40,994 nt of DNA, from positions 1 through 40,994 of the forward strand of contig CALJZR010000045.1 of assembly GCA_937983635.1 (NCBI GenBank), read 5' to 3'. Each line of letters begins with the position of its first letter. The stretch's first letter is position 1. The DNA is from an uncultured bacterium (GTDB taxonomy: Bacteria > Patescibacteriota > Patescibacteriia > Patescibacteriales > UBA12465). The notes beneath the pieces were generated by a model. It was given only the letters and a program-made list of their open reading frames with translations, did no database searches and was not told the DNA's origin. This document shows positions 25,093-33,282 of this stretch, in pieces. The translations under genes were made by a program, and so were the position numbers.

Positions 25093-26304
25093 ATGGTTAT
25101 TGGTATTGACGCTTCGCGCGCCAACCGCTCTCTCCGCACGGGTACGGAATGGTACTCCTTCTACATTATTGAACACCTAGCGGCGCTTGATCGGGAAAAT
25201 CAATATATTCTTTATCTTGATAAGGAGCCAGCGGCTGATTTGGTTGCAGTTTTAGCTCCTTATTCTAATTTTAGTTTTAAAATTTTGCGTTGGCCTTGGC
25301 GTTATTTTTGGACTTTAGGTCGCTTTTCTTGGGAAATGCTGTTTCATCGCCCCGATGTTTTGTTTGTGCCCGCTCATTCTTTACCCTTAATCCATCCCCG
25401 CCGTACGGTTAATACCATCCATGATATTGCCTTTGCCCGTGAGTGCGGACTCTATCAAAAAAAATGCGTCCGCCTGGAAACTAAGGTCGGCAAAAATATT
25501 TTAAATGTAGTTACCCGCCTCCTCACTCGCGGCCGCTATGAATCTAATTCGCTAGATTACTTAGTCTGGTCGACCGCTTACGCCTTGAAGCATGCTTGGA
25601 AAATTATTGCGGTTTCGGCTTTTACTAAGCAGGAGATAGTCTCTATTTATTCTGAGCGTTATGCTGATAAAATTGAAGTCGTTCATAACGGCTATCAGCG
25701 CTCTCTTTATTCGCCGGTAGCGGCGACACCGGAACGCCATAAAATTTTAGAAAAATATGGTTTAGAGGAGCCCTTTTTCTTATATGTCGGCCGTTTGGAA
25801 AAAAAGAAAAATACCCCTGCTTTAGTGGAATCTTTTTCAGTCTTTAAGGAGGCTCATCCCAGTGATAATTTTAAACTAGTTTTAATTGGCAATGCCGGTT
25901 TCGGCTATGATGAGGTTAAATATATTATTGAAGAGTATAACCTGGCCCGTTCAGTTTTAATGCCGGGCTGGGTAGCTGAAGAAGATTTACCCGCAATTTT
26001 CAGTGCCGCCACCGCCTTTATTTTTCCGTCCCTTCATGAAGGTTTTGGCATTCCTGTTTTACAGGCAATGGCTTGTGGCGTTCCAGCCTTAGTTTCTGAT
26101 TTACCAGTGCTGAAAGAAATTGCCGGCGAAGCTGCTCTTTACTTCAATCCTCGCGACCGCGCCGCCATGGCAGCGGCCCTAATTGCCATTAGCAGTAGCG
26201 CTGAATTGCATCAGCGTTTATCGGCTCAAGGTTTAATCCGCGCTCAGCAGTTTAGCTGGGAGCAGTCTGCCCGTGAAACCCTCCAGGTCTTAACTGGGAA
26301 ATAG
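25093..26304 (+). CDS. Glycosyltransferase family 4
   Basis: This 403-residue GT-B glycosyltransferase of family 4 shows an N-terminal acceptor domain starting VIGIDASRANRSLRTGTEWY, then LYVGRLEKKKN opening the donor domain and the family signature HEGFGIPVLQAMACGVP with the two glutamates that hold the nucleotide sugar. It transfers a sugar, often mannose or a related hexose, onto a growing surface glycan or lipid carrier in the cytoplasm. It is probably co-transcribed with mreB2. Donor and acceptor cannot be told. Confidence 0.93.
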   Translation: MVIGIDASRANRSLRTGTEWYSFYIIEHLAALDRENQYILYLDKEPAADLVAVLAPYSNFSFKILRWPWRYFWTLGRFSWEMLFHRPDVLFVPAHSLPLIHPRRTVNTIHDIAFARECGLYQKKCVRLETKVGKNILNVVTRLLTRGRYESNSLDYLVWSTAYALKHAWKIIAVSAFTKQEIVSIYSERYADKIEVVHNGYQRSLYSPVAATPERHKILEKYGLEEPFFLYVGRLEKKKNTPALVESFSVFKEAHPSDNFKLVLIGNAGFGYDEVKYIIEEYNLARSVLMPGWVAEEDLPAIFSAATAFIFPSLHEGFGIPVLQAMACGVPALVSDLPVLKEIAGEAALYFNPRDRAAMAAALIAISSSAELHQRLSAQGLIRAQQFSWEQSARETLQVLTGK

Positions 26305-26348
26305 ATAATTTTTGCCTTTTTTAATATTTTCTTGGCCTCTTTTAATCT

Positions 26349-26376
26349 TTGAATAAGTAATTAAATATGTTATGAT
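26349..26376 (+). promoter_or_regulatory. Promoter of the subtilase gene; probable leaderless start
   Basis: TTGAAT (26349-26354), a 16-base spacer and TGTTATGAT, an extended -10 with hexamer at 26371-26376. The expected start site (about 26383) is only about 3 bases before the ATG. An AAAGGTG sits just before the ATG but is too close to act as a normal Shine-Dalgarno. Confidence 0.7.
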
Positions 26377-26385
26377 AAAGGTGTT

Positions 26386-28425
26386 ATGAAACGATTCGTG
26401 ACATCTTTTTTTGCATTTTTGCTTCTCATGGTTCCAACTGCTGGTGCCAGTTTTTTGCCGAACGATAGCTATTATCATAATCAATGGTATTTGACGCGCG
26501 TACAGGCGCCGGCTGCCTGGGAAAAGGCGAATAGTAGCCCTAATATAAAAATTGCCGTGATTGATGCCGGCGTCCAAATTAATCATCCAGATTTAGAGGG
26601 TAATATCTGGGTTAATACTAAAGAGTTACCTGGTAATAAGATTGATGATGACCGTAACGGTTTTATTGATGATGTAAATGGCTGGGATTTTGTTGAAAAT
26701 ACACCGGATCCTTCCCCTAAATTTGATGAGGGTTGGACTGAGTCCGGGGTCTCTCACGGGACGATGGTGGCGGGCATCATCGCCGCTACCGGTAATAATC
26801 GTCAAGGTATTACTGGAGTAACCTGGCGGGCGCAGATTATGCCCCTGCGCGCCTTAAATGACAAGGGGGAGGGGCGTGTCGGCGCGGTTGTCCGGGCGAT
26901 TGATTATGCGGTTCATAACGACGCTGATATTATTAACTTAAGTTTTGTCGGTTTTAACTATAGCCAAGCTTTGCAAGATGCCATCCAGCGGGCTTATGAT
27001 GCTGGCGTAATTGTTGTTGCCGCCGCTGGCAATGAACAGGAAGACGGCGAAGGTTACAATACCGATAAGCATCCAATTTATCCAGCTTGTTATGACGGTA
27101 AGAATGGTGAGAATATGGTGATTGGTGTGGCCGCCACAGACGCGCTTGATCAAAAGGCAGATTTTTCCAGCTATGGTTTTAAGTGTGTAGATATCGCTGC
27201 GCCTGGGGTCAGTTTTTTTAGTACCATTACTTATGGAGGAAATCCTTTAGAAAGAGATAAATATTATGATGGTTTTTGGTCAGGAACTTCTATGGCTACG
27301 CCGGTTATTAGCGGTTCGCTGGCTTTAATAGCAGAAGCAAATCCGCAATTAAAGCCCACGGAAGTAGTAAAGATTCTTTTGCAGTCAGCTGATAATATCA
27401 GCCGACTTAATCCGGTTTATTTAGGGCAACTCGGCTCTGGTCGCGTTAATTTAGATAGAGCTTTAAACACCGCCCAAGAAAAATTATATGCCCGCCTCGG
27501 TCGTCTTTTAATTAGTCCTGAATCTGGGCTTCCCATTGCCAGCAGTAGCCCGGAATTAAACATTACCGATAGGGGTGGCTCTGTTTTGTATCATTGGCCA
27601 GTGAGCGAAGCGGCTGGCGGTGTTTTTGCTTCCGGCGATGTTGATGCTAATGGTGAAGATGAGGTAATTAGTGCGGCCGCTCCCGGTCAAGAACCTTTTG
27701 TCAGCATTTATGGGCCTGATGGGGCTTTGCGCGGCCGTTTTTTAGTTTTTGATCGTCGCTTTAAGGGCGGTTTTAGTCTGGCAGTCGCCGACATTAATGA
27801 CGACGGTTTTGAAGAAATTATTGTCGGCGCTGGTGCTGGGGGCGGACCGCATGTCCGAATCTTTGATCATAAAGGACGTTTGCGCGGTCAATTTTTTGCT
27901 TTTGAAAGTAAATTTCGTGGCGGGGTAAAGGTGGCGGCTGGTAATATTGATGGCCAGGGAGCGGCGGAAATTATTGCCGCGCGTGGCCCAGGTGGGACTC
28001 CAGAGATTAAAATTTTTGATCGGCGCGGTCTTTTGCAGGGACAATTTTTTGCTTTTGAAAGTAAATTTCGCGGCGGTCTGAATGTGGCGGTAGCTAATAT
28101 TGATGGGCGCAATAATCGCAATCAAGACGAAATTATCGTTGCCCCTGGTGCGGGAAGAGAGCCATTAATTAAAGTATTTTCCAATAAGGCGGTGTTGAAA
28201 TTTTCCTTTTTAGCCTTTGGCCGCAATTGGCAGGGCGGGGTAAATGTAGCCGCTGGTGACATTGATAACGATGGCCGGGCTGACATTGTTACCGGCGCTA
28301 GTGCCGGGGCGATGCCGCATGTTCGGATTTTTAGCGGCCGAGGCGAACTTAAAGAATCTTTTTATGCTTTTCCCGACGGTTTTACCGGCGGCGTCAATCT
28401 TAGTGTGATTGATTTTATCAATTAA
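26386..28425 (+). CDS. Secreted subtilisin-like protease with FG-GAP/VCBS-like repeats
   Basis: This 679-residue exported serine protease of family S8 has a signal peptide at residues 1-22 (hydrophobic core FFAFLLLMVPTAGAS). The catalytic domain is about 30-360: D60 (VIDAGVQINHPD), H124 (SHGTMVAG), oxyanion N216 (AAAGNEQ) and S302 (SGTSMATP). Residues about 400-679 hold six repeats near 51 residues with calcium-like DxNxDG loops (DINDDGFEEI, DIDNDGRADI) and PHVRIF strands, expected to form a beta-propeller-like surface domain. No sorting motif is visible at the C-terminus. It has its own promoter. Role may be processing of surface proteins or feeding on external protein; both are inference. 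Confidence 0.93.
   Translation: MKRFVTSFFAFLLLMVPTAGASFLPNDSYYHNQWYLTRVQAPAAWEKANSSPNIKIAVIDAGVQINHPDLEGNIWVNTKELPGNKIDDDRNGFIDDVNGWDFVENTPDPSPKFDEGWTESGVSHGTMVAGIIAATGNNRQGITGVTWRAQIMPLRALNDKGEGRVGAVVRAIDYAVHNDADIINLSFVGFNYSQALQDAIQRAYDAGVIVVAAAGNEQEDGEGYNTDKHPIYPACYDGKNGENMVIGVAATDALDQKADFSSYGFKCVDIAAPGVSFFSTITYGGNPLERDKYYDGFWSGTSMATPVISGSLALIAEANPQLKPTEVVKILLQSADNISRLNPVYLGQLGSGRVNLDRALNTAQEKLYARLGRLLISPESGLPIASSSPELNITDRGGSVLYHWPVSEAAGGVFASGDVDANGEDEVISAAAPGQEPFVSIYGPDGALRGRFLVFDRRFKGGFSLAVADINDDGFEEIIVGAGAGGGPHVRIFDHKGRLRGQFFAFESKFRGGVKVAAGNIDGQGAAEIIAARGPGGTPEIKIFDRRGLLQGQFFAFESKFRGGLNVAVANIDGRNNRNQDEIIVAPGAGREPLIKVFSNKAVLKFSFLAFGRNWQGGVNVAAGDIDNDGRADIVTGASAGAMPHVRIFSGRGELKESFYAFPDGFTGGVNLSVIDFIN
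27889..28070 (+). repeat. Perfect 29-base direct repeat inside the subtilase propeller
   Basis: Bases 27889-27917 and 28042-28070 are identical, encoding FFAFESKF in two neighbouring repeat units 153 bases (51 codons) apart. Flanking codons differ, so it marks recent unit duplication or gene conversion. Confidence 0.85.
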
Positions 28426-28429
28426 AAAT

Positions 28430-29452
28430 ATGTCCAAACAAGTAATTTTTGACAAGAAAAATGTATTAGTAGCGGGTGGTGCCGGCTTTATCGGGTCTCA
28501 TTTGTGCGATGAGTTGGTTAAAACCTGCAAGGTTATCTGCGTTGACAATTTTTCTACCAGCAGCGAAGGTAATATTGACCACCTCTTATCCAACCCAGAT
28601 TTCGTTTTTATTAATCATGATATTAGTAAGCCGATTAATTGGCTGGCTTTGCCTGAGCTGAAGAAATTTAAGCTTGAATTTCAAGGTTTGCAGGAAATTT
28701 ATAACCTGGCTTGTCCGATGTCGCCCAAAAATTTTTTAGATAATCGCCTGGCAACTTTAGCGGCTAATTCCCTAGGAGTGTTAAATATGCTCGACTTAGC
28801 CCTAGCCTTTAAATCTAAAATTCTTCATTTTTCTTCTTCGGTTGTTTATGGTCCTCGCCAGACTGAGGCCTCTGACCATAAAGTTGGTGAAGGCGAGCTA
28901 GGCTTAATCGACCATCTGTCTTCGCGCAGTTCCTATGATGAAGGCAAGCGTTTCGCTGAAACTTTAGTGGCTAATTACCGCGATATTTTCCAGTTAGATG
29001 CTAAAATTTTACGTCTTTTCCGGGTCTATGGCCCGCGCATGGAGTTGGATGATGAGCAGATGATTCCCGACTTTATTAATAATGCTTTAGATGGTAAAGA
29101 TTTGGTAATTTTTGGCAATGAACGTTTTTCTTCTTCTTTTTGTTATATTGACGACGCTATTGATGGCGCCTTAAAACTCATGCATTCTAAACATCCGGGC
29201 CCGATTAATATTGGTTCCGATGTTGATGTTAATTTAACGGATTTAGCAATGATGATTATTCAAGAAACTTCCTCTGATTCCAACATTGCCTACACTGACA
29301 GCCGTATTTTCGTCAGTGAATTAGCTTTGCCTGATATTAAATTGGCTAAAGAAGAATTAGGGTGGATGCCGGTGGTAACTCTGGAAAATGGCTTAAAGAA
29401 AACAATATTTTCTCTCCAAGCGCAGAAGCGTTTGCGTGGATTTCAGGTGTAA
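28430..29452 (+). CDS. UDP-glucuronate decarboxylase-like NAD-dependent epimerase
   Basis: This 340-residue extended short-chain dehydrogenase has NAD motif VAGGAGFIGSH, the stretch IYNLACPMSPKNF, active-site serine FSSSVVYG and catalytic SYDEGKR, followed by LFRVYGPRM. The combination NLACP-SP and YDEGKR is that of UDP-xylose synthase (UDP-glucuronate decarboxylase), which makes UDP-xylose for glycans. Divergence in other blocks leaves room for a related nucleotide-sugar epimerase. I chose ATG 28430, 4 bases after the protease stop, over an upstream start overlapping it. It ends at a strong two-way terminator facing the minus-strand glycan genes. Confidence 0.88.
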   Translation: MSKQVIFDKKNVLVAGGAGFIGSHLCDELVKTCKVICVDNFSTSSEGNIDHLLSNPDFVFINHDISKPINWLALPELKKFKLEFQGLQEIYNLACPMSPKNFLDNRLATLAANSLGVLNMLDLALAFKSKILHFSSSVVYGPRQTEASDHKVGEGELGLIDHLSSRSSYDEGKRFAETLVANYRDIFQLDAKILRLFRVYGPRMELDDEQMIPDFINNALDGKDLVIFGNERFSSSFCYIDDAIDGALKLMHSKHPGPINIGSDVDVNLTDLAMMIIQETSSDSNIAYTDSRIFVSELALPDIKLAKEELGWMPVVTLENGLKKTIFSLQAQKRLRGFQV

Positions 29453-29466
29453 TTATTTTATTTTTT

Positions 29467-29494
29467 AAAACCCCCGCTTAGGCGGGGGTTTTTA
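29467..29494. terminator. Bidirectional terminator, strong GC stem
   Basis: AAACCCCCGC (29468-29477) and GCGGGGGTTT (29482-29491) form a 10-base stem with a four-base loop, A's on the left and T's on the right. It serves the plus-strand epimerase and the minus-strand glycosyltransferase, whose stop codon lies inside the T-run. Confidence 0.92.
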
Positions 29495-30550
29495 TTTTTC
29501 TCTTACTATTTTTTTGAAAGCGGCCGCTAAAGCGGTACTATCTCCCGGCGGTACTAGGGTTAAATCTAGGAAAGGGGAGAGTTCGGGAATGCCGCCGATA
29601 TCAGATGCAAGGCCGCGGAGACCGTAGCTGGCTGCTTCCCAGAGACTAGTTGGTGAATTTTCATAGACTAAAGAGGGAACTACGACAACGTCGGTTTTAT
29701 TTAAAAGCTGTTTAATGCCAGCTCGATCTAAATTATCGAGATAAGTGACATTACTATAATTAGCACTTTCTTTTTCTATCCAAGAAGAAAGGCTGCCTTT
29801 ACCGGCAATCGTTAAACTGGCTTCTTCCGGGATAAGGCCAGCTTCGCGCCAAGCGGCTAGGAGGATGGCTGGGCCTTTATGTTTTTCGGCTTGGCCGATG
29901 AAAGCAAAGGCCACCGGTCTGTTAAGAGTCTTTTTTTCTTGAGGTTGTATTTGAAAGTTGAAACGGACTTCACTTTTTTGTTTTTTAAAAAATCCTTTTT
30001 TTTGATGAAGTGTCAGCAGCCACTGAGAAGGAGAAATAATTTTCTTTGCGTTTTGGAGGGACCAGCAAGTACCGATTTGATAGCAACGGGCAAGCAGGGA
30101 GTCAATAATTTTTTCTTGCCCCCAATACATTAGTCCTGAGGGGTGAAGTAGTTGGATGTCATGTAAAATATGCTCGTGTTCAATTTGATGTTTGGCTAAG
30201 AGACGGGGTAAGTAAAAACCAAGCCCTACGAGGTTGTGGGTAATAACTAGATTTGGTTTCCGTTCTTTGATTATTTTTTTCAACTGCCGGTGATGCCAGG
30301 GATAAAAGAGTTGTCCTAGATGCCAAATTATTTTTTGTAGATCGTTGTAGGAAGAAAGTTTTTCGTAACTTGAGTTGAGATAATAAATATCTTTTTCTCG
30401 AGGGCGTTCAGCGGTCGGAATTTTAGTGGTAATAATAAAAACTTCATGGCCGGCCAGGCGCAAATCATCAGCCATTTTCTGGGCAACAATTTCCGCGCCG
30501 CTATTGCGGCCGTAAGGTGGGTAAAGATTGTTGGCGATGCCGATAATCAT
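29492..30550 (-). CDS. Glycosyltransferase family 4
   Basis: This 352-residue GT-B enzyme starts IGIANNLYPPYGRNSGAEIVAQKMADDL, typical of the acceptor domain, with a donor domain opening at VAFAFIGQAEKHKG and the signature YENSPTSLWEAASYG holding the donor-binding glutamates. No membrane segment. It belongs to surface glycan assembly; substrate unknown. It is the last gene of a minus-strand run of three, 3 bases after the preceding glycosyltransferase, and ends at the shared terminator. Confidence 0.9.
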   Translation of the reverse strand: MIIGIANNLYPPYGRNSGAEIVAQKMADDLRLAGHEVFIITTKIPTAERPREKDIYYLNSSYEKLSSYNDLQKIIWHLGQLFYPWHHRQLKKIIKERKPNLVITHNLVGLGFYLPRLLAKHQIEHEHILHDIQLLHPSGLMYWGQEKIIDSLLARCYQIGTCWSLQNAKKIISPSQWLLTLHQKKGFFKKQKSEVRFNFQIQPQEKKTLNRPVAFAFIGQAEKHKGPAILLAAWREAGLIPEEASLTIAGKGSLSSWIEKESANYSNVTYLDNLDRAGIKQLLNKTDVVVVPSLVYENSPTSLWEAASYGLRGLASDIGGIPELSPFLDLTLVPPGDSTALAAAFKKIVREK

Positions 30551-30553
30551 AAT

Positions 30554-31732
30554 TTAGTAATTTTCTGAAAATTCGTCTAAGATGCGGTCAGCCACTTTTT
30601 CCCAGGCATATTTTTCTTCTGCTAGTGTCCGAGCGGCTTTTGCCATTTTTTGGCGGAGATTTTCATCTTGGATTAAAGTGTTAATCTTGGTCGCCAGATC
30701 GCCGACATCACCGGGCTCGCAACGTAAACCTTGTTCTCCGTCCCTGAAGACACTGCGTACGCCAGGCAAATTGCTGGCGATTACCGGCAGACCACAGGCC
30801 ATCGCTTCAATGAGGACTAAGCCGAAAGCTTCGTGGGCGTTGATTGAAGGAAGAATTAGAATATCGGCGCTCTGGTATTGGCGGATAAGTTCTTCTTCAG
30901 TAACGCGTCCAAGAAAATTAACCTGCCGTTTGATGCCAAGACTGTTGACTTGGGCTTCATATTGAGAGCGCAAATCGCCATCTCCGATAATATTAAGGCT
31001 AACCGAAGATTTAAGCATGGGTAGGGCCTTAAAAAGGACGCTGAGGCCTTTGAAATAATGAGCCCCGTCCAAGCCGCCGACAAAGAGCAGGGTGTGTCCG
31101 CCCCTTTTAATAAAGCGGCGGGTGACAAAATTAACAATATCAGCGGCCCGAGCATTAATGCCTTTTTCGGCGCCACTAATTTTCGGACGGAAAATTTCCG
31201 TTTCCACCCCAAAGGGGACGGCTTTTATTTTTTCCGGGTACATTTTTGTGATCGCCCCTAGTTGTCCGTTTTCGGCATAGTCTAAAGTGCTGACAATAAT
31301 TTTTTCCGCTCTTTTCATTAATTTCGGTAGTAAGCAGCGTGAGGGCAGGGCTAATAATTTTTTAGCCCCGCGCAGAGCGGGCGTATCCATGTGATAATGG
31401 ATAATTAATCTTTGTTTTTTGCGGAAGCGACTGAGAAGGAATATTAATAAATCAGCCCCGAAGAAAGGATAGTGCAGATAGATTAAGTCGTAGGACAAAA
31501 GACGAAAGGGGAGGGTGAGAGGGAGGGCGCCGTGGCCAGCACGGAGGCGCGGTCGAAGAAAAATTAAACGTTGTACGCCTATCGGTGCTTGTGGGTTTTT
31601 TTCATTTTGAGGTGCTAAAGAAAAGGTTGTGAGCTGGTGTTCTCGGCTCAAGATTTCTCCTAAACGATAAGCACTTTGGCCGATGCCACCGGCATAAGGC
31701 GGGAAGGCACAGACGATTTGGGCGATTTTCAT
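30554..31732 (-). CDS. Glycosyltransferase family 4
   Basis: This 392-residue GT-B enzyme shows AQIVCAFPPYAGGIGQSAYR at the start (glycine-rich acceptor loop), then TLLFVGGLDGAHYFKGL opening the donor domain and the EX7E signature HEAFGLVLIEAMACGLPVI. The closest pattern is the PimB/mannosyltransferase-like group. It lies between a DUF2304 membrane protein and another GT4 gene; together they look like a small glycan-assembly unit on the minus strand. Donor unknown. Confidence 0.93.
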   Translation of the reverse strand: MKIAQIVCAFPPYAGGIGQSAYRLGEILSREHQLTTFSLAPQNEKNPQAPIGVQRLIFLRPRLRAGHGALPLTLPFRLLSYDLIYLHYPFFGADLLIFLLSRFRKKQRLIIHYHMDTPALRGAKKLLALPSRCLLPKLMKRAEKIIVSTLDYAENGQLGAITKMYPEKIKAVPFGVETEIFRPKISGAEKGINARAADIVNFVTRRFIKRGGHTLLFVGGLDGAHYFKGLSVLFKALPMLKSSVSLNIIGDGDLRSQYEAQVNSLGIKRQVNFLGRVTEEELIRQYQSADILILPSINAHEAFGLVLIEAMACGLPVIASNLPGVRSVFRDGEQGLRCEPGDVGDLATKINTLIQDENLRQKMAKAARTLAEEKYAWEKVADRILDEFSENY

Positions 31733-31748
31733 AGAGATTTTTCCGAGA

Positions 31749-32069
31749 TTATTGTTTAAGGGTAATAACGCGGACTAAGTCGGTTAATTCTTTTTCCAGT
31801 TTGCTTATTTTTAGACGCAGTTTAAAGATAAAGTAAAACAAACTGATGACCGCGAGATAAAGTAAAAAGTTGATGCCAGAGCCGGAAAAGCCCGCGCTGA
31901 CCAAGAGCTTGTCTAAGACACGGATAAAAATAATGGCCAGTCCGCCTAAAGACCAGAAAGCCAGCCAGAAGAGAAATTCATTGCCGCCAATTTGGCCTTT
32001 TTTCTTTTGGATTAAGAGTCTCCAAATAAAGATAGCAATAAATGCTAGAGCGATTGCTTGTTGTAACAT
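31749..32069 (-). CDS. DUF2304 family membrane protein
   Basis: This 106-residue protein has three membrane segments (about 3-20, 33-51, 63-86) and a C-terminal coiled coil (KLRLKISKLEKELTDLVRVI). The layout, with the FWLAFWSLGG stretch, matches DUF2304 proteins, which are commonly encoded beside GT2 glycosyltransferases of polysaccharide pathways. Function is not established. It begins the minus-strand glycan unit and shares the divergent promoter region with the 142-residue protein. Confidence 0.8.
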   Translation of the reverse strand: MLQQAIALAFIAIFIWRLLIQKKKGQIGGNEFLFWLAFWSLGGLAIIFIRVLDKLLVSAGFSGSGINFLLYLAVISLFYFIFKLRLKISKLEKELTDLVRVITLKQ

Positions 32070-32072
32070 ATT

Positions 32073-32101
32073 TTGACAAAGATTATTATATATTATAGGA
32101 T
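32073..32101 (+). promoter_or_regulatory. Promoter of the 142-residue membrane protein
   Basis: Perfect TTGACA (32073-32078), a 17-base spacer and TAGGAT (32096-32101). The leader would be about 43 bases. It overlaps the minus-strand -10 of the DUF2304 gene. Confidence 0.65.
32085..32090 (-). promoter_or_regulatory. -10 element for the DUF2304-GT operon
   Basis: Reading the minus strand, TATAAT lies 15 bases before the ATG at 32069; a second TATAAT lies at 32092-32097. No clear -35 for either. Confidence 0.45.
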
Positions 32102-32150
32102 AAAAAGATTTCTAGTTCATTTTATTGTTTAACCCTAAATATTTTTCGTC

Positions 32151-32579
32151 ATGAAAAATTCTTGGAAAGAGCTGGGCCTTGTCCTGCTCAAATTCTTCAT
32201 TGCATGGACTTTAGTCCGTGCGGTCATTCGCCAGCCAAACATGGCTCTTCAGGAAAAAGACATATTGGTGATTGTTGGCTCCGTCTTCACCTTTTCTTGG
32301 TTGACCCTCGCTTTTATAAAAGAGGCTTGGTCAGGATTAGCGGCCGCGCTTAATATAAGTGTAGCTGCAGTTTTTTTCTATTTCCAGTGGGGCGATTTCG
32401 GGCTTCTTTATGCCCAGATTGCTCTCGGTTCTTTATTAATCATGTCCATCGTGATTTTGGGGTATGAGTTGATAGGAGCTGCAAGAAGAGAAAAAGGCAT
32501 CTGGTTGCCGGTATTGGTCAATATCATTGTCCTTATCGGTTGTTTATTCGGGTTGGAGGCCATACTCCCACTATTTTAA
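32151..32579 (+). CDS. Unknown four-helix membrane protein
   Basis: I do not recognise this 142-residue protein. It has four hydrophobic segments (about 8-26, 37-55, 60-105 as one or two, 118-140) and few charged loops (RREKG, RQPNM). It forms a single-gene unit with its own promoter and terminator between two minus-strand glycan units. Codon choice looks different from neighbours: more CTG, CTC, GCA, ATA and C-ending codons, and C, not T, before its ATG. Together these hint that it arrived by transfer, but that is a visual impression. Confidence 0.7.
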   Translation: MKNSWKELGLVLLKFFIAWTLVRAVIRQPNMALQEKDILVIVGSVFTFSWLTLAFIKEAWSGLAAALNISVAAVFFYFQWGDFGLLYAQIALGSLLIMSIVILGYELIGAARREKGIWLPVLVNIIVLIGCLFGLEAILPLF

Positions 32580-32599
32580 TCTTCAGTCATGCTGAAATG

Positions 32600-32624
32600 A
32601 GGCGTTCGCAAGAGCGCCTTTTTT
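32600..32624 (+). terminator. Intrinsic terminator after the 142-residue protein
   Basis: AGGCGTTC (32600-32607) pairs with GAGCGCCT (32612-32619), with one G-T pair, around a GCAA tetraloop, followed by six T's. It abuts the stop of the converging GT2 gene. Confidence 0.88.
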
Positions 32625-33282
32625 ATTGGCTAATTTTTTGGATGAACAGATCTTTAAGGATGCGGATGCCGCCAGAGAATTTCTGGCCGTATTCATGGTA
32701 GGTAACGGTAATCGGCACTTCTTTTATGCGCCAGCGGCCACGGCTCAGTTTAATTAGGATTTCACTACAATGGGCCATGCCGTTATTTTCAATGCGGAAG
32801 CTTTGGGCCACTTCTTTAGTATAAGCGCGGAAGCCGCTTTGAGGATCGCTGGTCTTGACGCCAAATAGACGGTTGACTAGACGGCCTAAGGGCCAGATTA
32901 GATATTTTTTCAGGCGCGGTAATTCTGATTTTTTTTCTAAGAAGCGGGAACCGAAAACAATATCAGCCTCGCCATTTTTAATGGGAGCAATTATATCGGC
33001 TATTTCGGAGGCGGCAAATTGGTCGTCGGCATCGAAATGGACAATAATATCTGCTCCTAATTTTAAAGCATAGTCGCTGCCAGTCTGTAAAGCTGCTCCT
33101 TGGCCGCGGTTAATCGGGTGTCTTAATACAAAAACGCCGGCTTCTTTTGCCAGGGCGCTTGTTCGGTCGCGGGAACAATCATCTATCACTATTACTATAT
33201 CTACTAAGTTTTTGACCTTATCAGCGACGGAACGTATATGTTTTTCCTCATTCCAGGCAGGAATGACGCAGGCTACTTTCAT
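32623..33282 (-). CDS. Glycosyltransferase family 2, dolichol-phosphate-mannose-synthase type
   Basis: This 219-residue GT-A enzyme shows ACVIPAWNEEKHI at the start, VIDDCSRDRT, the metal-binding DADD (HFDADDQFAASEI) and SDPQSGFRAYTKEV. No C-terminal membrane segment. Enzymes of this type load a sugar from a nucleotide donor onto a polyprenyl phosphate carrier at the inner membrane face. It overlaps the preceding PilB-like gene by 4 bases (ATGA-type junction), so the two are translationally coupled. Confidence 0.92.
   Translation of the reverse strand: MKVACVIPAWNEEKHIRSVADKVKNLVDIVIVIDDCSRDRTSALAKEAGVFVLRHPINRGQGAALQTGSDYALKLGADIIVHFDADDQFAASEIADIIAPIKNGEADIVFGSRFLEKKSELPRLKKYLIWPLGRLVNRLFGVKTSDPQSGFRAYTKEVAQSFRIENNGMAHCSEILIKLSRGRWRIKEVPITVTYHEYGQKFSGGIRILKDLFIQKISQ

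Noticed and set aside
26377..26383. AAAGGTG before the subtilase ATG as a Shine-Dalgarno
   Set aside because: Only 2 bases separate it from the ATG, too close for pairing with 16S rRNA, and the predicted transcript start lies within it.
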